Made by a program: the position numbers and the translations under genes. 64,000 nt of DNA from contig JBAIAA010000021.1 in the NCBI GenBank assembly GCA_037893245.1, positions 1,426,001-1,490,000 of the forward strand, given 5' to 3'. Source of the stretch: Crossaster papposus. Lineage: Eukaryota > Echinodermata > Asteroidea > Velatida > Solasteridae. Position 1 is the stretch's first letter. The number at the start of each line of letters is the position of its first letter. Below, piece after piece: positions 37,601 to 49,600 of the stretch. The notes beneath the pieces are model-generated. The model worked only from the letters and a program-made list of their open reading frames with translations, ran no database searches and was not told the DNA's origin.

Positions 37601-40600
37601 ATGGATTTGACTTCTATGGACCATTTATAAAGAAATTAGCCCCCCGGTCCCTCCCAAAAATACCGGCATTTTTCGCTAGAGGGCCAAATCCAAGATGGCC
37701 GCCGGCGCCATCTTGGAAAATTAACGTTTGAACCAGAGCACCAAGAATCACGTCTGAAAACACTTTTTAGGGTAAGTGGACCTCGAGGATTCCGATTCCG
37801 ACATCGGTTTGACAATATGACATCAACTTGACCTAGCAATCCAAGATGGCCGCCGGCGCCATCTTGAAAAATTTACTTTGGAACCAGAGCACCTACAACC
37901 ATGTCTGAAGACACTTTTTCGTGTAAGTCGACCACAAGGATTCCGATTCAGACATCGGTTTGATGCTGTGAAATAATTTTGACCCAGAAATTAAAGATGG
38001 CCGCCATACGATAGAGAAAAACCTAACTTTTAAACGATAAATGAAGATGTGGAGTTTGCCATTCATATAGTACATAAGGAAGGAACAATTATAGCTATTT
38101 TACTTATGAGTCCATGCATAATAAACATGCTAGGTTTAGTAATGGCAATTTGTGATTATGGGGCGGGGGGGTAAACTCATAATTAAATTCGGTCAAAAAC
38201 TGTTAATGACAAACCCGTTTATTTTGGTACTGCTTTACTCTTTAATATTAAAGCAAACTACCTCTATAAAATCTGTTGCAGCCAAATAAATGACAAGAGA
38301 ACTATAATTATTCTTTAAAATAAGCTCCTTGTTTAGCTGTAACTTAAATACATGTAGTTATCAAATGAAACCACAAAAAGCATGTCAATACAAAATAATT
38401 TGTTCTTTTTGGTTTTTTTTTTTAGAGAAGACAAACGACACCACAGTGCAACGCAATTAAAACCCATTGAGGATTAGTCACCAATTATGCTATTGTCTTA
38501 TGCTACACATTGTTTCAACATCGTAACATGTTAATCAATATGACATTGAGAGATGTGATCAGTCTGAATCAGAGAATTCTGGCTCACTAGATTCTGGACC
38601 ACTAGATTCTGGACATCAGATTCAGATGAATCCCCCCTTCTCTGTACATTATCATCTCCCTCCTCCCCATCATCATCCCAATCGTGCTCATCTTCTTCGC
38701 TCTCTTCAGCTGGCCCTGATGCAGGTAGATGCGTCGGGAGAGCAGGTCGCGTGTGGCGGACAGGGAGACAGCGACCACCCACCAGCTCCCAACCATGTCC
38801 GATTGGTGAGGGGTGGTAATTCAGAAAGGGGGGCGCACTACCCACTGGGCATTTTACCCGATATTACCCGGGTTGTAACGAGTAATAACGCTAATTATTA
38901 CCACCCGATATTACCCCATATTACCAGGGAGAATGTAACCGTTATTTCCGACATTTCATCGTTATTACCACCCAATATTTCCCCCCTTTTCACAATAGAG
39001 AGAGTGTAACCGTTATTTCTGGCATTGTATTGTTATTACCACCGGATATTACCTATTAACCTCCACCCGTGACGTCACCCTATTGTCCTACCGCTCCATT
39101 ATTTTGAACGAATGGAGCGTTGGAGGCGATATCTCTCCATTATTTTGGGAAGGTAACGCAAGTGAACAAAGAGGAAGTCACTGAAACTAACCAGTGTAGC
39201 GGTTTTCGTTGTATTTTTTAAGAAACCTATGTACTCCAATCCGATTTTCCCTTCAATCTTGTTCTATGGTTAAACTAACCCATACGAAAATGTGTCGAAG
39301 AAAAAGACAAACATTATCGATAGTCGGATTCGCCGGAACCACAGACCTTTCGATCCATAGCTCTCCTCTCTACCAACTATGCTATTGACGAGTTGGTGAA
39401 AGAAGCTGTTCTTTATAATTCTTTATAGTTATTTAATGTATATGAGTTGCCATTGCTCTTTCTCATGAATATTTTAATCACGAACCACCCAGCTCCTGGA
39501 AAAAAATATCACGAACCGCTACACCGGTTAGTATAAAGTGTCTTCTGAACAAAGACGCTCCATTCGTGCAAAATAATGGAGCGGTAGGACAATAGGTGGT
39601 GACGTCCCAGGTGGAGGTTAAGTCAGATAATGCCCTCGTTAACGCGCCATTCGTGGCGAAGCCCGAGGGACATTATTACCCACGAATGGCGCGTAACTCG
39701 GGCATTATCTATAACATATTACCTAATATTACCAGGGAGAATGTTACCGATATTTCTGGCATTGCACGTTATTATCAGCCGATATTATTTCATTTACCCA
39801 ATATTGGTTAATTTGTTAATTATATTAGTTAATACTTATATTACGATACTACCGGAACAATACTACAATGTATACATTATAAACATCAATGACTCTTCTG
39901 CCACTCCTACAATCTTAGCGTGTAGTATATGTGACCAATATCACCGCCGTCTGTAATCACAGTTTGCCGATATTTCTTTGTTAATTTATTTGTGTGTTGG
40001 CTTTTTGGCAAATTCGTTTCTTTGAGACTTTGAGTAAATAAATATTACACAATTATCTCTACGAAAACACCCTAAACGTATCGCTATTACGCAAAACATA
40101 ACGTTCATGTAGAAAAAGAGACAAAATTGTTTCACGGTTTATCACGCCCACTTAGGGTCAGCATGTAAATTGAGGTCAACCGATATTACCCCATTTACCC
40201 AATATTACCAGGGAGAATGTAACTGATATTTCTCAATTCACAACACAGCTACTGAAACCACAGCATCAGTGGAACAATAACAGAAAGAAGTATCATGTTT
40301 GTGATACAAAACTGTACAAAGAGAAACTAATCTGGTGCCAACACTACGATTATGTAGTGACGGTGATTGGTGTATTCAGCGAAGACACAAACTGAAAAGA
40401 AAGTGTGCATTGTTAAAATAAATCAGACCTTCATTGTGCTAAATACGTTTGTACCCACATACAAATCCAGCCGATATGGCCCTTATACCATTAGGAGCTC
40501 ACTCCTCGAACCATTATTCATCATATCCGGCTGACCAGGACCTTCACAAATTGCATCAGCGCAATGATTTAACCAAACAAAATGTGTTCATTCATGTTTC

Positions 40601-43600
40601 TAGGTGTTCCCTTTCAAAAAATATGTTTTTTCTCTATCGTATGGCGGCCATCTTTAATTTCTGGGTCAAAATTATTTCACAGCATCAAACCGATGTCTGA
40701 ATCGGAATCCTTGTGGTCGACTTCCACGAAAAAGTTTCTTCAGACATGGTTGTAGGTGCTCTGGTTCCAAAGTAAATTTTGTCAAGATGGCGCCGGCGGC
40801 CATCTTGGATTTCTAGGTCAAGTTGATGTCATATTGTCAAACCGATGTCGGAATCGGAATCTTCGAGGTCCACTTACCCCAAAAAGTGTTTTCAGACGTG
40901 ATACTAGGTGCTCTGGTTCGAACGTTAATTTTCCAAGAAGGCGCCGGCGGCCATCTTGGATTTGGCCCTCTAGCGAAAAATGCCGGTATTTTTGGGAGGG
41001 ACCGGGGGGCTAATTTCTTTATAAATGGTCCATAGAAGTCAAATCCATCGTCAAACCTTACTAGCCAGAGAATGGTCACGGAACTTATGTTTTGGACCCA
41101 ACTATCACGGAGTTCACGGAATTCACGTATATATGCTCTCATTAACTTATCACTGCTACACGTCAGCATCCAGACCGCGACTAACTAAAGCCCCAAGCCG
41201 GCCGCGCACAAGTAGCGAAATGCGCTACGATGATTGGTCCTTGGTCATTTTGCATTATTCATGCGCCGGATGTATGCATTAAACATCAGCTTATATTATT
41301 TATAGATCAACTAGACTCGAACACGAGTCGGTGTATACGAATACACATACCCTGTTTCGTCACAATATTGTCACTCTTCATGGTTGTAGTGACTCGCCGA
41401 GGGAGGTGATCGTGCTTGGTTAACAGCTGTATGACGTGGGGAGCAAGATCTTGGATTCTTGCTCCACGCATGATGCTAAGCAATAACGGCAAATCTATAT
41501 GGCATCTTTATGTTGGCATGTTTTTTTTTAATTCTTTGACTTTTGTGTACTGTCTTTTTTTCTTTCCCTATCCACATTTTGTACCCTACTGTAATTTGAT
41601 TTCATTGATGACTAGGCAAAGGTACTGTTTTGTCATTCGATAAACACAATTGATTAGGGAAACCTATATTGAAAGCAATTAGGACTCGACCCTTAATAAC
41701 AAGTGTTTTTACTTGAAATTTTCTTGAGAGTTTTGAGTTGAATTTAGTCTTGCCTTTCAGCTTGCTCAGACCCGCTCGGGATGGAAAGTGGTATCATACC
41801 GGACAGCAGTCTGTCAACATCAGATTCTGACACCCCCGCCCGGATGCCTCGGCTTAATTCTAATGGTAAATTTAAGACATTCCTTAGGCTCGTTTCAAAC
41901 GTCGCGCTTATGCTGTGCCGAACACAATTTAAGGTAGCCTAAGATACACCATTGGTAATGGCTTGAATTATTATGAATGGGTGGATTTGGGGGTTGTATT
42001 TTATAGTAAATATTATCGTTTAACTGGCCTGTCTGAAATTTTACAATCATTAATGCAGGGGAAAGCAAGAAAAACGATGCCTACAATCATTATTTACTTT
42101 GAAATAAGTAAAATTATTTTTAATAATTCAGTAGTAATTCTATTTCATAACTGAAAATGGTGTATCTTACAATAAAACTTAAATATATATATATATATAT
42201 ATAAATTTGGGATGCTGCGTAGCACTGAAGAGCATAGAAAATGTGAAAATATAAATATAACAATGCTCACCGGAAAATAAGACCGAGCTTTCGGTGCGAA
42301 TGCACCTTCTTCAGGGAGAATTATGGCTTGGGAGAATTATGGCTTGAATTATGGCTTGTAAACAAGCCATAATTCTCCCTGAAGAAGGTGCATTCGCACC
42401 GAAAGCTCGGTCTTATTTCCGGTGAGCACTGTTATATTTATATTTTCACATTTTCTATATATATATATATATATTATGAAATAAATTTAGGATACGAGTT
42501 AAAATAACTTTGGCATATTTATTTCTGGACAGACTGTTTCGTACCGTGTGGCACTCATCTGCTGATGAGTGCCACACGGTACGAAACAGTCTGTCCAGAA
42601 ATAAATATGCCAAAGTTATTTTAACTCGTATCCTAAATTTATTTCATAATTATAGCTCTACAGAGATGTATCGAGCACTTTGGATTGTGATAGATGCCAA
42701 ATTCACTGGATATATATATATATATATATATAATAACAATTGGGATGCTGCGTAGCACTGAAAAGCATAGAAAATGTGAAAATATAAATATAACAGTGCT
42801 CACCGGAAATAAAACCGAGCTTTCGGTGCGAATGCACCTTCTTCAGGGAGAATTATGACTTGTTGTGATGTCCCGCTGGTAGAACAAACGCGGAGAAGGT
42901 GAATTCCGCGTTCATCCCCTCAGTTTGCAGCATGCCCAGTTGGAACATCACACGCTGTTCCAAAGATCGGCGCTGCGTGTCCGACGATGTCGTGGAAACA
43001 ACGCAGACGCTCATGTCCTTGGTGGAGTGAGATGGCGCGCCGAAGTGTTGGGCGACAGCCAGGCCGGGTTGTTTCAGCCGAACGCTTTGGAGATGCTCCG
43101 TGAAACGGTCGGCAAGTCGGCGCTTGGTTTCTCCAATATATAGCAAGCCACAGCGAGTACACTTAATACAGTAAACAAGATTAGTAGTGGTGCATTTGAA
43201 ATGGCCGCGGATGTTGAAATGGCCTCGGGGACCAGTGATGGATGATGTGTTGTCAACATGTGCACAAGTTTTGCATCTTGGACGCTTGCAGGAAACAGTT
43301 CTGAAGGGGCCGTTGTTCGGTCAACACTCCCCAGCACCACTTGTACCATATATTTTCACATTTTATATATATAATATATATATTGATAAACCATCATTAG
43401 CGCGACCGGTCCATAGAGACGCACGCAAAATTTTAGGTTTTTATTTTTAACCTAACCCGTTTTTACCTAGAGCTTTTGCCACAAAATTAAAAACCTTTAG
43501 GATAATGTACCCAAATCTATCGACATATTCAATAAAATTAAAAAAAAATGTAATTTTATCGAGTACTTGGGCGCTCGGACGACCGGCAAACGGTCGTCCT

Positions 43601-46600
43601 AACGACGGTGGTCGTCGCAATACTGTAAAATTTACCCATCAAACGAGAGAAGTGAAGTTTGATGGGAATTCTACGAATCCATTACCGGAATGAGGAGTCA
43701 CGTGAGATTGTATTGTTCGGTAGAACTGAGGTATGCTACTTATTTAAAGCAACAATAGAAATGAAGGGTAGTCTGCCTATATAAGAGCCCTTTCCTTGCT
43801 CACTCGTCAGTCTTTCAAAGCAGATTATCACACTGGCTCAGAAATCACGGGAGGGAGAAAACTCCTGTATGGGAGGGCGTCACGTGACTCCTCATTCCGG
43901 TAATGGATTCGTAGAATTCCCATCAAACTTCACTTCTCTCGTTTGATGGGTAAATTCTACTTCACCATCACCTCCATTCGGAATCACGTGAGACTTCAAA
44001 GCTTCGCCAGTGTGACATATAGCAACAGAACATAATGCAAACAAAATCTTGAAATATCAATAAACATGAAGAAAATTGGAAATACACTGTGTATTCTTCT
44101 CAAACTTAATTTAAAATAACAACACATTTTCTTCAAATATCTTTTACCATGGAACCTCCCTCCATGGTTTTACATTAATCATCTGTCATCCTCGAATGTA
44201 TGAAGGTCGTTTTCCTTAAATAAACGTTCCTCCCAGGAAAGTTAAAAACAGTAGGTGACGTGTATATACTCGTCAAAACAAGTTTACTGATTAAGTTCAT
44301 AAATAAATGACCAAGAGCATGGTATATCAACCTTGATCAAAACCAAAAACACGAAAATCTAAATATTTAACCATTCTGCGATTGGTCTAGTGACAATTAT
44401 CAAACTAAGAGTAAATGAACCGCTTCAATGTTTAATGAATAACATTTATACAATTTTGAAGTTTTCAACATTTAGACAGCATTGCTGAGAACCGATTGTG
44501 CAAATTCTTTTGCCACCGAATTGACGGTTGTCGGTTTATGATAAAATCGACCAAACGTGGACGCTCTCGTCCAACCGGCTGTTTTCATGATTGTGTCTAT
44601 TGGTAGACCCTTGTTTGCGGCCGCTGAAGTACATGCAGAACGGACACTGTGTCCTTTAAACACCGATGTATCAATGCCTGCTTCATGAAGTGATAGTTTA
44701 AGCCATCTCGATATGGTTGAGGCAGCAACCTCCGAATGCGGTGATGCGTAACTTAAAAACAGTTTTGTTTTGTTTTGTCGCCATTGCTTAGTTCGATTTA
44801 CATAGGCTGCTAAAGTTCTGATGACGCACAATGTTTCGTCAGTGGGATAAGCCGACAAGACAATAAGCGGTTGTTTCTTACCAGTCTGGGCAGTCTTGGT
44901 CGGTTCTGTTATCCTAATTTGAACCGAGTCCAGTCCAATGGACATATTGTCCGTTGCAAACAAAGCCAACGTTTGGGCCCTTTGACCCGTTGTGATAGCG
45001 CACAAACATACTAGTTTGTAGGTGAGGCTTTTAATAGAGATTGACGAAACTGGCTCTAACGTAGATATGTACTTGAGCAAAATGTTTACATCCCATGTGT
45101 AAGAATATCGAGGTGTCTGTGGTCTTAGGTTAGATATTCCTTTCATAAATTTAGTTACCAACAGATGGCTGCCGAACTTTTGTTCCGCGCTGTCAGAGAG
45201 GCAGAGTAGAGCAGACAGAGCGCCCCTGGTCGTATTTATGGTGGTGTATTTTGCACCATTTTTAAACAGTTCTGTCAAGAAATTAAGAGCTTGGCCTATA
45301 GTTGGTCGAATCGAATGTACCGATCGTTTACTGCAGAAACGTAGCCACCTTGATAAGGCCACGAAGTACTGTTTCTTTGTGGCTGGTCTCCAGGCTTCAA
45401 TAATGATGTCGGCAGTGTCTTGTGAAAGCCCTCTTGAGCCAAGAGATTTCCGGATAAAAGTCCGGCACAGAGAGTCAGTCGACCCGCTAGAGGGTGACGT
45501 TCCCCTGGTCGATGCGGTAGGCACAACAGGTCGTCTGTCCGAGGTAGTATGATTGGTCGTTTTACGAGAAGACGCAAAAGTCTCGGAAACCACGTTTGCG
45601 TTGTCCAGTGCGGAAAGATCAGCACGATCGTTACTCCTTCGGACTCGGCCTTTTGCAGAACTCTGTTAATAAGGGCAAAAGGAGGAAAACAATAAGGAAA
45701 AAGGTTTTTCCACTGAATTGTAAATGCGTCATATGACGCTGCCTCGGGGTCTGGGTGCCATGACACAAAAGGTTTTATCTGATAATTTAGTCTGGAGGCA
45801 AACATATCAATTGTTGGCTCAACATTAAAATAAGATAGCACCAGCTGGAATATTTTCGAGCTTAGCTTCCATTCCAAACTGTCACTAAATGAACGTGACA
45901 AAAAATCGGCATCGGTATTAGATTTACCAGGAATATGATATGCTACTGGCCATATTTTATTTTGTAAACACCAAGTCCACAGTTGTCTCGATATTTCGTT
46001 AAGTTCTTTTGACTTGCAACCGCCCATATGATTAAGATAGGCGGCAGCGGTTGTGTTATCAGTTTTCACTGTCACGGCTTTGCCGCGTATATGATGCACA
46101 AAGGATTTCATTGCATAAAAAATTGCCAAAAGTTCTAAGCAGTTGATGTGCATATTTGACTCATCGACGTGCCATCTGCCGTTTGTTCGTAAATTCAAAG
46201 TTGGGCACGACGCTCCCCAGCCGCTGTTGGAGGCGTCGGTTTTTATCTCCACATAGGTCTTTTGTGATTTGTTAATTGTTCTAAAAGAACTAGACAAATT
46301 TTCGATCCACCATTTTAAGTCGCATATGGCTTGTGGCGGCAAAGTCATATGGGCCTTAAAATTACCCTGGTTTGTTTTTAGTGCCTCGTCTTTGGCCGTT
46401 TCTAGACTTCTATAATACAACGGTCCTAGAGGCACTGCGGGAAAACAAGATACTAATTTGCCAATAACCCGTGACACTAACTGAATAGTAGGGTTCCGCT
46501 GTTGCATCAAATGAGTGCAATTCTCAGCGACACCCTGTATTTTACGAGATGGAAGGCGTACTGACATTTCAACCGTATTTATTTCAAAACCCAAATACTC

Positions 46601-49600
46601 AAATTTCTGAGCTGGAATTTTGCACGACTTTTTGTCATTAATAACAAACCCAAGGGATGTCAAGAGATTGCACGTTGCCTGTACATTCCTGAGACAATCA
46701 TCCCTGGAATCTCCGACTAAAAGGGAGTCGTCAATATAGGTAGTGGACACATGACCCATATTACGTAACTTGGCCGTAACGGGTTTCATTACCTTGGTAA
46801 ATATTCTAGGCGCACTTGTAAGGCCAAAACATAGACATGTAAATTGCCAAAGTTTACCCTGCCTCATAAAAGAAAAAAACGTTCGGTGCTCACTGGCTAT
46901 TGGTATAGTAAAATACGCATCTTTAAGATCAATCGATGCTAAAAAACAATTGCGACGTAAAAGCGTCAATGCGCCTTCGAAAGTTTCCATTTTAAAGTGA
47001 TGGAATTTGACAAATTGGTTCAATTCTTTTAGGTTGATGATTGGTCGCATTGATCCGTCCTTTTTAGGACGAAGGAAAATATTCGAAAGAAAAGTAGAAT
47101 TTGTATGGCCAATTGCTGGCTCGATTGCGCCCTTGTCCAACATGGCGCTTACTTCGGCATCTATAAGCCTTGATTCCGACTCGGACAACACAATGGGTGT
47201 CGGAGTGCGTGTTTGAATAGGGGTTTCTCTAAACTCATTGTGACAGTGGGAAACTGTATCGAGTACCCAAGCATCAGTTGTTATGGCCATCCATTGTGAT
47301 ATAAAATATCGTAGCCTTCCCGCTACAGGTAATGATGGAGAAACACAGTGGTACTTACAAGTACTTACATTCACCGCTTCCTTGCGTTTTGTCTCACGCA
47401 GATCATCTATCTTGGCTTTACGCTTGACCCCTCCGACAGCTGAGGTGGTCCTGACCAGCGAGTTCGGCTTTGATACTGACGACCTCTGGTGCGATATTGA
47501 AATTGGCCGCGTTGATACCGGCCACGGTACGAATAGTCCCCCGACGGGTACGGGTGTGACATGCCGCGAAAGGGACCACGTTTGCGGCTACGGTTCGATA
47601 TATCTGAACCATGCATTTTAGAGCCAAGTTTGTTAGTTTCTTGAATGGCTTTGCACGCCTGCACGAGGTCGTCGCCAAACAAGTAGTTCGTTAATTCGGT
47701 TTGCGAGGAACATAAAGCCGCATATTTCGGGCTTAGGTCGGGGCGTAGTAAATCACGCCTTCGATAGTTCAGGAATGCATTGCCAGAGCCTAGCATAGCT
47801 GTGGCATCTACAAGCATCTTTATGAGCTCAGCCAAATCAAGATTCGCCTTGTTTTTGGAATTTCTTGCATTCAGCAACTTATCAATGGTCATTGTGATGG
47901 CGGTGGCACTGTGCATGATGTACTTTTGTACTTTCTGCCATTTTACGTCCCGTGCACGGGTCGCTGGCTTTAAAAAAGCCCAGATCTCGGGATTTACTTT
48001 GGTTATGGTCATGTTCTTACAATTTTTCGGTTTGTCGTATTGCTTGACTTTTTGTTCAAGCTTTTCAGGAAGAATTTTTCCCTTTATCAAAGCATTGATT
48101 GTGCCAGCAAGCTGTTCATTAATTGCTGGTCCAACTCTGTCGTCACCCTCAACGAGAGTGGCCATTTCAGTAAGCAAATCATCACTCTCAGTGTTTAGTA
48201 AATGATCAATATCGCCATCACACATACTATCGCCCGTTTCCGGTGCGCAAAATGAAACTTGTTCGCCCCTTTCGGGTACGAAGCAATTGCCTCCATGATT
48301 ATCATCATCTGATATTTCGCCTTCGTCGCTAATTTGGCCCGAGCGCAGCAGATCGCTAGGTTGTACAGTGGGCATGGCATTAAGCGCTATGGCATTGGTC
48401 AGAGACGCGACAGTTTTCTGTAAACTAGATACGGCTTCGCGCAGATCAGTATCATTCGCAGCGTGCGAGGTGCTAGGGTGCCCAGACGACGGTGCGTTGG
48501 ACATTGCTGCAAAGCTTAAGTTTTTTCGCTTGCATTTTCTTTTCCCAGTCGCGGGCTTAGTGTATTCCTGAGTAGGTTGATACACAGTTTGCGTGAGGCC
48601 CGATAAGTCTTCGCCAAGCTGCGTCAGCAATTCGCTTTCGGCCGGATCAACATGTATTTCGACCTCGTCGGTCATATCGGCCACTTCACGTGGTCCGGAG
48701 GCAAAAAATGGCGTGAAAAAATATACCTCAGTATCCGCGGTGCACGCGATACTACCAAAAAATACACTGACGAGTGAGCAAGGAAAGGGCTCTTATATTA
48801 GTGGGGCAGATATGTGAAACAATTGTGGGTTTTTTCATAGAAGCATGAAATTTGGCACAGTTCTAGTTTATGACCCATAAAACATTTTAAGAAATGGAGC
48901 CACCGCGAAATAGTTCTAGGTCGGTCTTGGCGGCCATTTTGAAAAATGGCAGTGATAAACCATTAGCGACACAGGGAATTTGGGGTTATCTTGCAATGAA
49001 AGGATCTTGGAGGTTCCGATTTATCACAGTAGCATTCCAGAATGTTAAAACATTGTCTCTAAAATGCAGACAGTGAGATATGCAGGTCTGCATATTAAGA
49101 GAATAAGTGCCGAGTCAGCAAAATGTCAAACGTGCACAATCTTAGAAACGCTACTATTTAAAACACACAAAAACACACAGCAATGATGAAAACATGTTTA
49201 TGCAATTGGAGAGTAAAATATTGTTAACCATTTATCAATGCATGTGGAACTATTAAACCTATCAGTATCGGGGAGCTGCAAACTGGTGGAGGACAAAATT
49301 CAAAGTTGGGCACGACGCTCCCCAGCCGCTGTTGGAGGCGTCGGTTTTTATCTCCACATAGGTCTTTTGTGATTTGTTAATTGTTCTAAAAGAACTAGAA
49401 GAATTTTCGATCCACCATTTTAAGTCGCATATGGCTTGTGGCGGCAAAGTCATATGGGCCTTAAAATTACCCTGGTTTGTTTTTAGTGCCTCGTCTTTGG
49501 CCGTTTCTAGACTTCTATAATACAACGGTCCTAGAGGCACTGCGGGAAAACAAGATACTAATTTGCCAATAACCCGTGACACTAACTGAATAGTAGGGTT

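Larger units (their letters stand above)
37546..41103. mobile_element. 3.6-kb DNA element with about 480-bp TIRs
   Basis: Arms 37546-38025 and 40625-41103 are inverted copies beginning AGTTGGGTCCAAAAC. Each arm holds two direct subrepeats carrying CAAGATGGCCGCC or CAAGATGGCGCC words. The 2.6-kb interior has a repeated motif (AATATTACCAGGGAGAATGT at about 38920, 39730 and 40198), a TTAA-type MITE and a small minus-strand frame (38845-38531) with an acidic stretch. No transposase was recognised, and no target duplication is clear. Confidence 0.7.
36305..41364. mobile_element. Solo Gypsy LTR (diverged), TSD ATAT, interrupted
   Basis: Starts TGTGGTGGAACCGG and ends TTTCGTCACA, with ATAT on both sides (36301-36304, 41365-41368). 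Removing the inserted 37546-41103 element leaves about 1.5 kb, matching the 1.55-kb LTR of the Gypsy at 13760. Shared blocks include ATGAGCGGCTATCCAGACGC and TTCGTTTGGTGGAAATATAC. Divergence from that LTR shows it is a much older relative. Confidence 0.8.
34742..41500 (-). mobile_element. CR1-group LINE relic (ORF1 esterase + ORF2 endonuclease), split
   Basis: Minus-strand pieces: 41500-41369 ([19 protein letters not shown]1 esterase start), 36300-35906 ([10 protein letters not shown], then [15 protein letters not shown], the closing Asp-x-x-His block of an SGNH esterase) and 35160-34742 ([15 protein letters not shown] and [12 protein letters not shown], an APE endonuclease). RT is absent because the element stops at the palindrome at 34741. 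Frame breaks show it is dead. A solo LTR (36305-41364) and a hairpin MITE (35195-35360) lie inside it. Confidence 0.6.

Noticed and set aside
38531-38845. 104-codon acidic frame as a host gene
   Set aside because: It lies within the long-TIR element, has no recognisable domain and may be a remnant or chance.
37541-41108. Polinton assignment for the long-TIR element
   Set aside because: No polymerase, integrase or capsid frames, and the ends and flanks do not fit.
42290-42420. Second hammerhead (CTGAAGA ... GAAA) in the Penelope 3' unit
   Set aside because: One extra base before stem II and no proper stem III or cleavage triplet; kept only as a resemblance.
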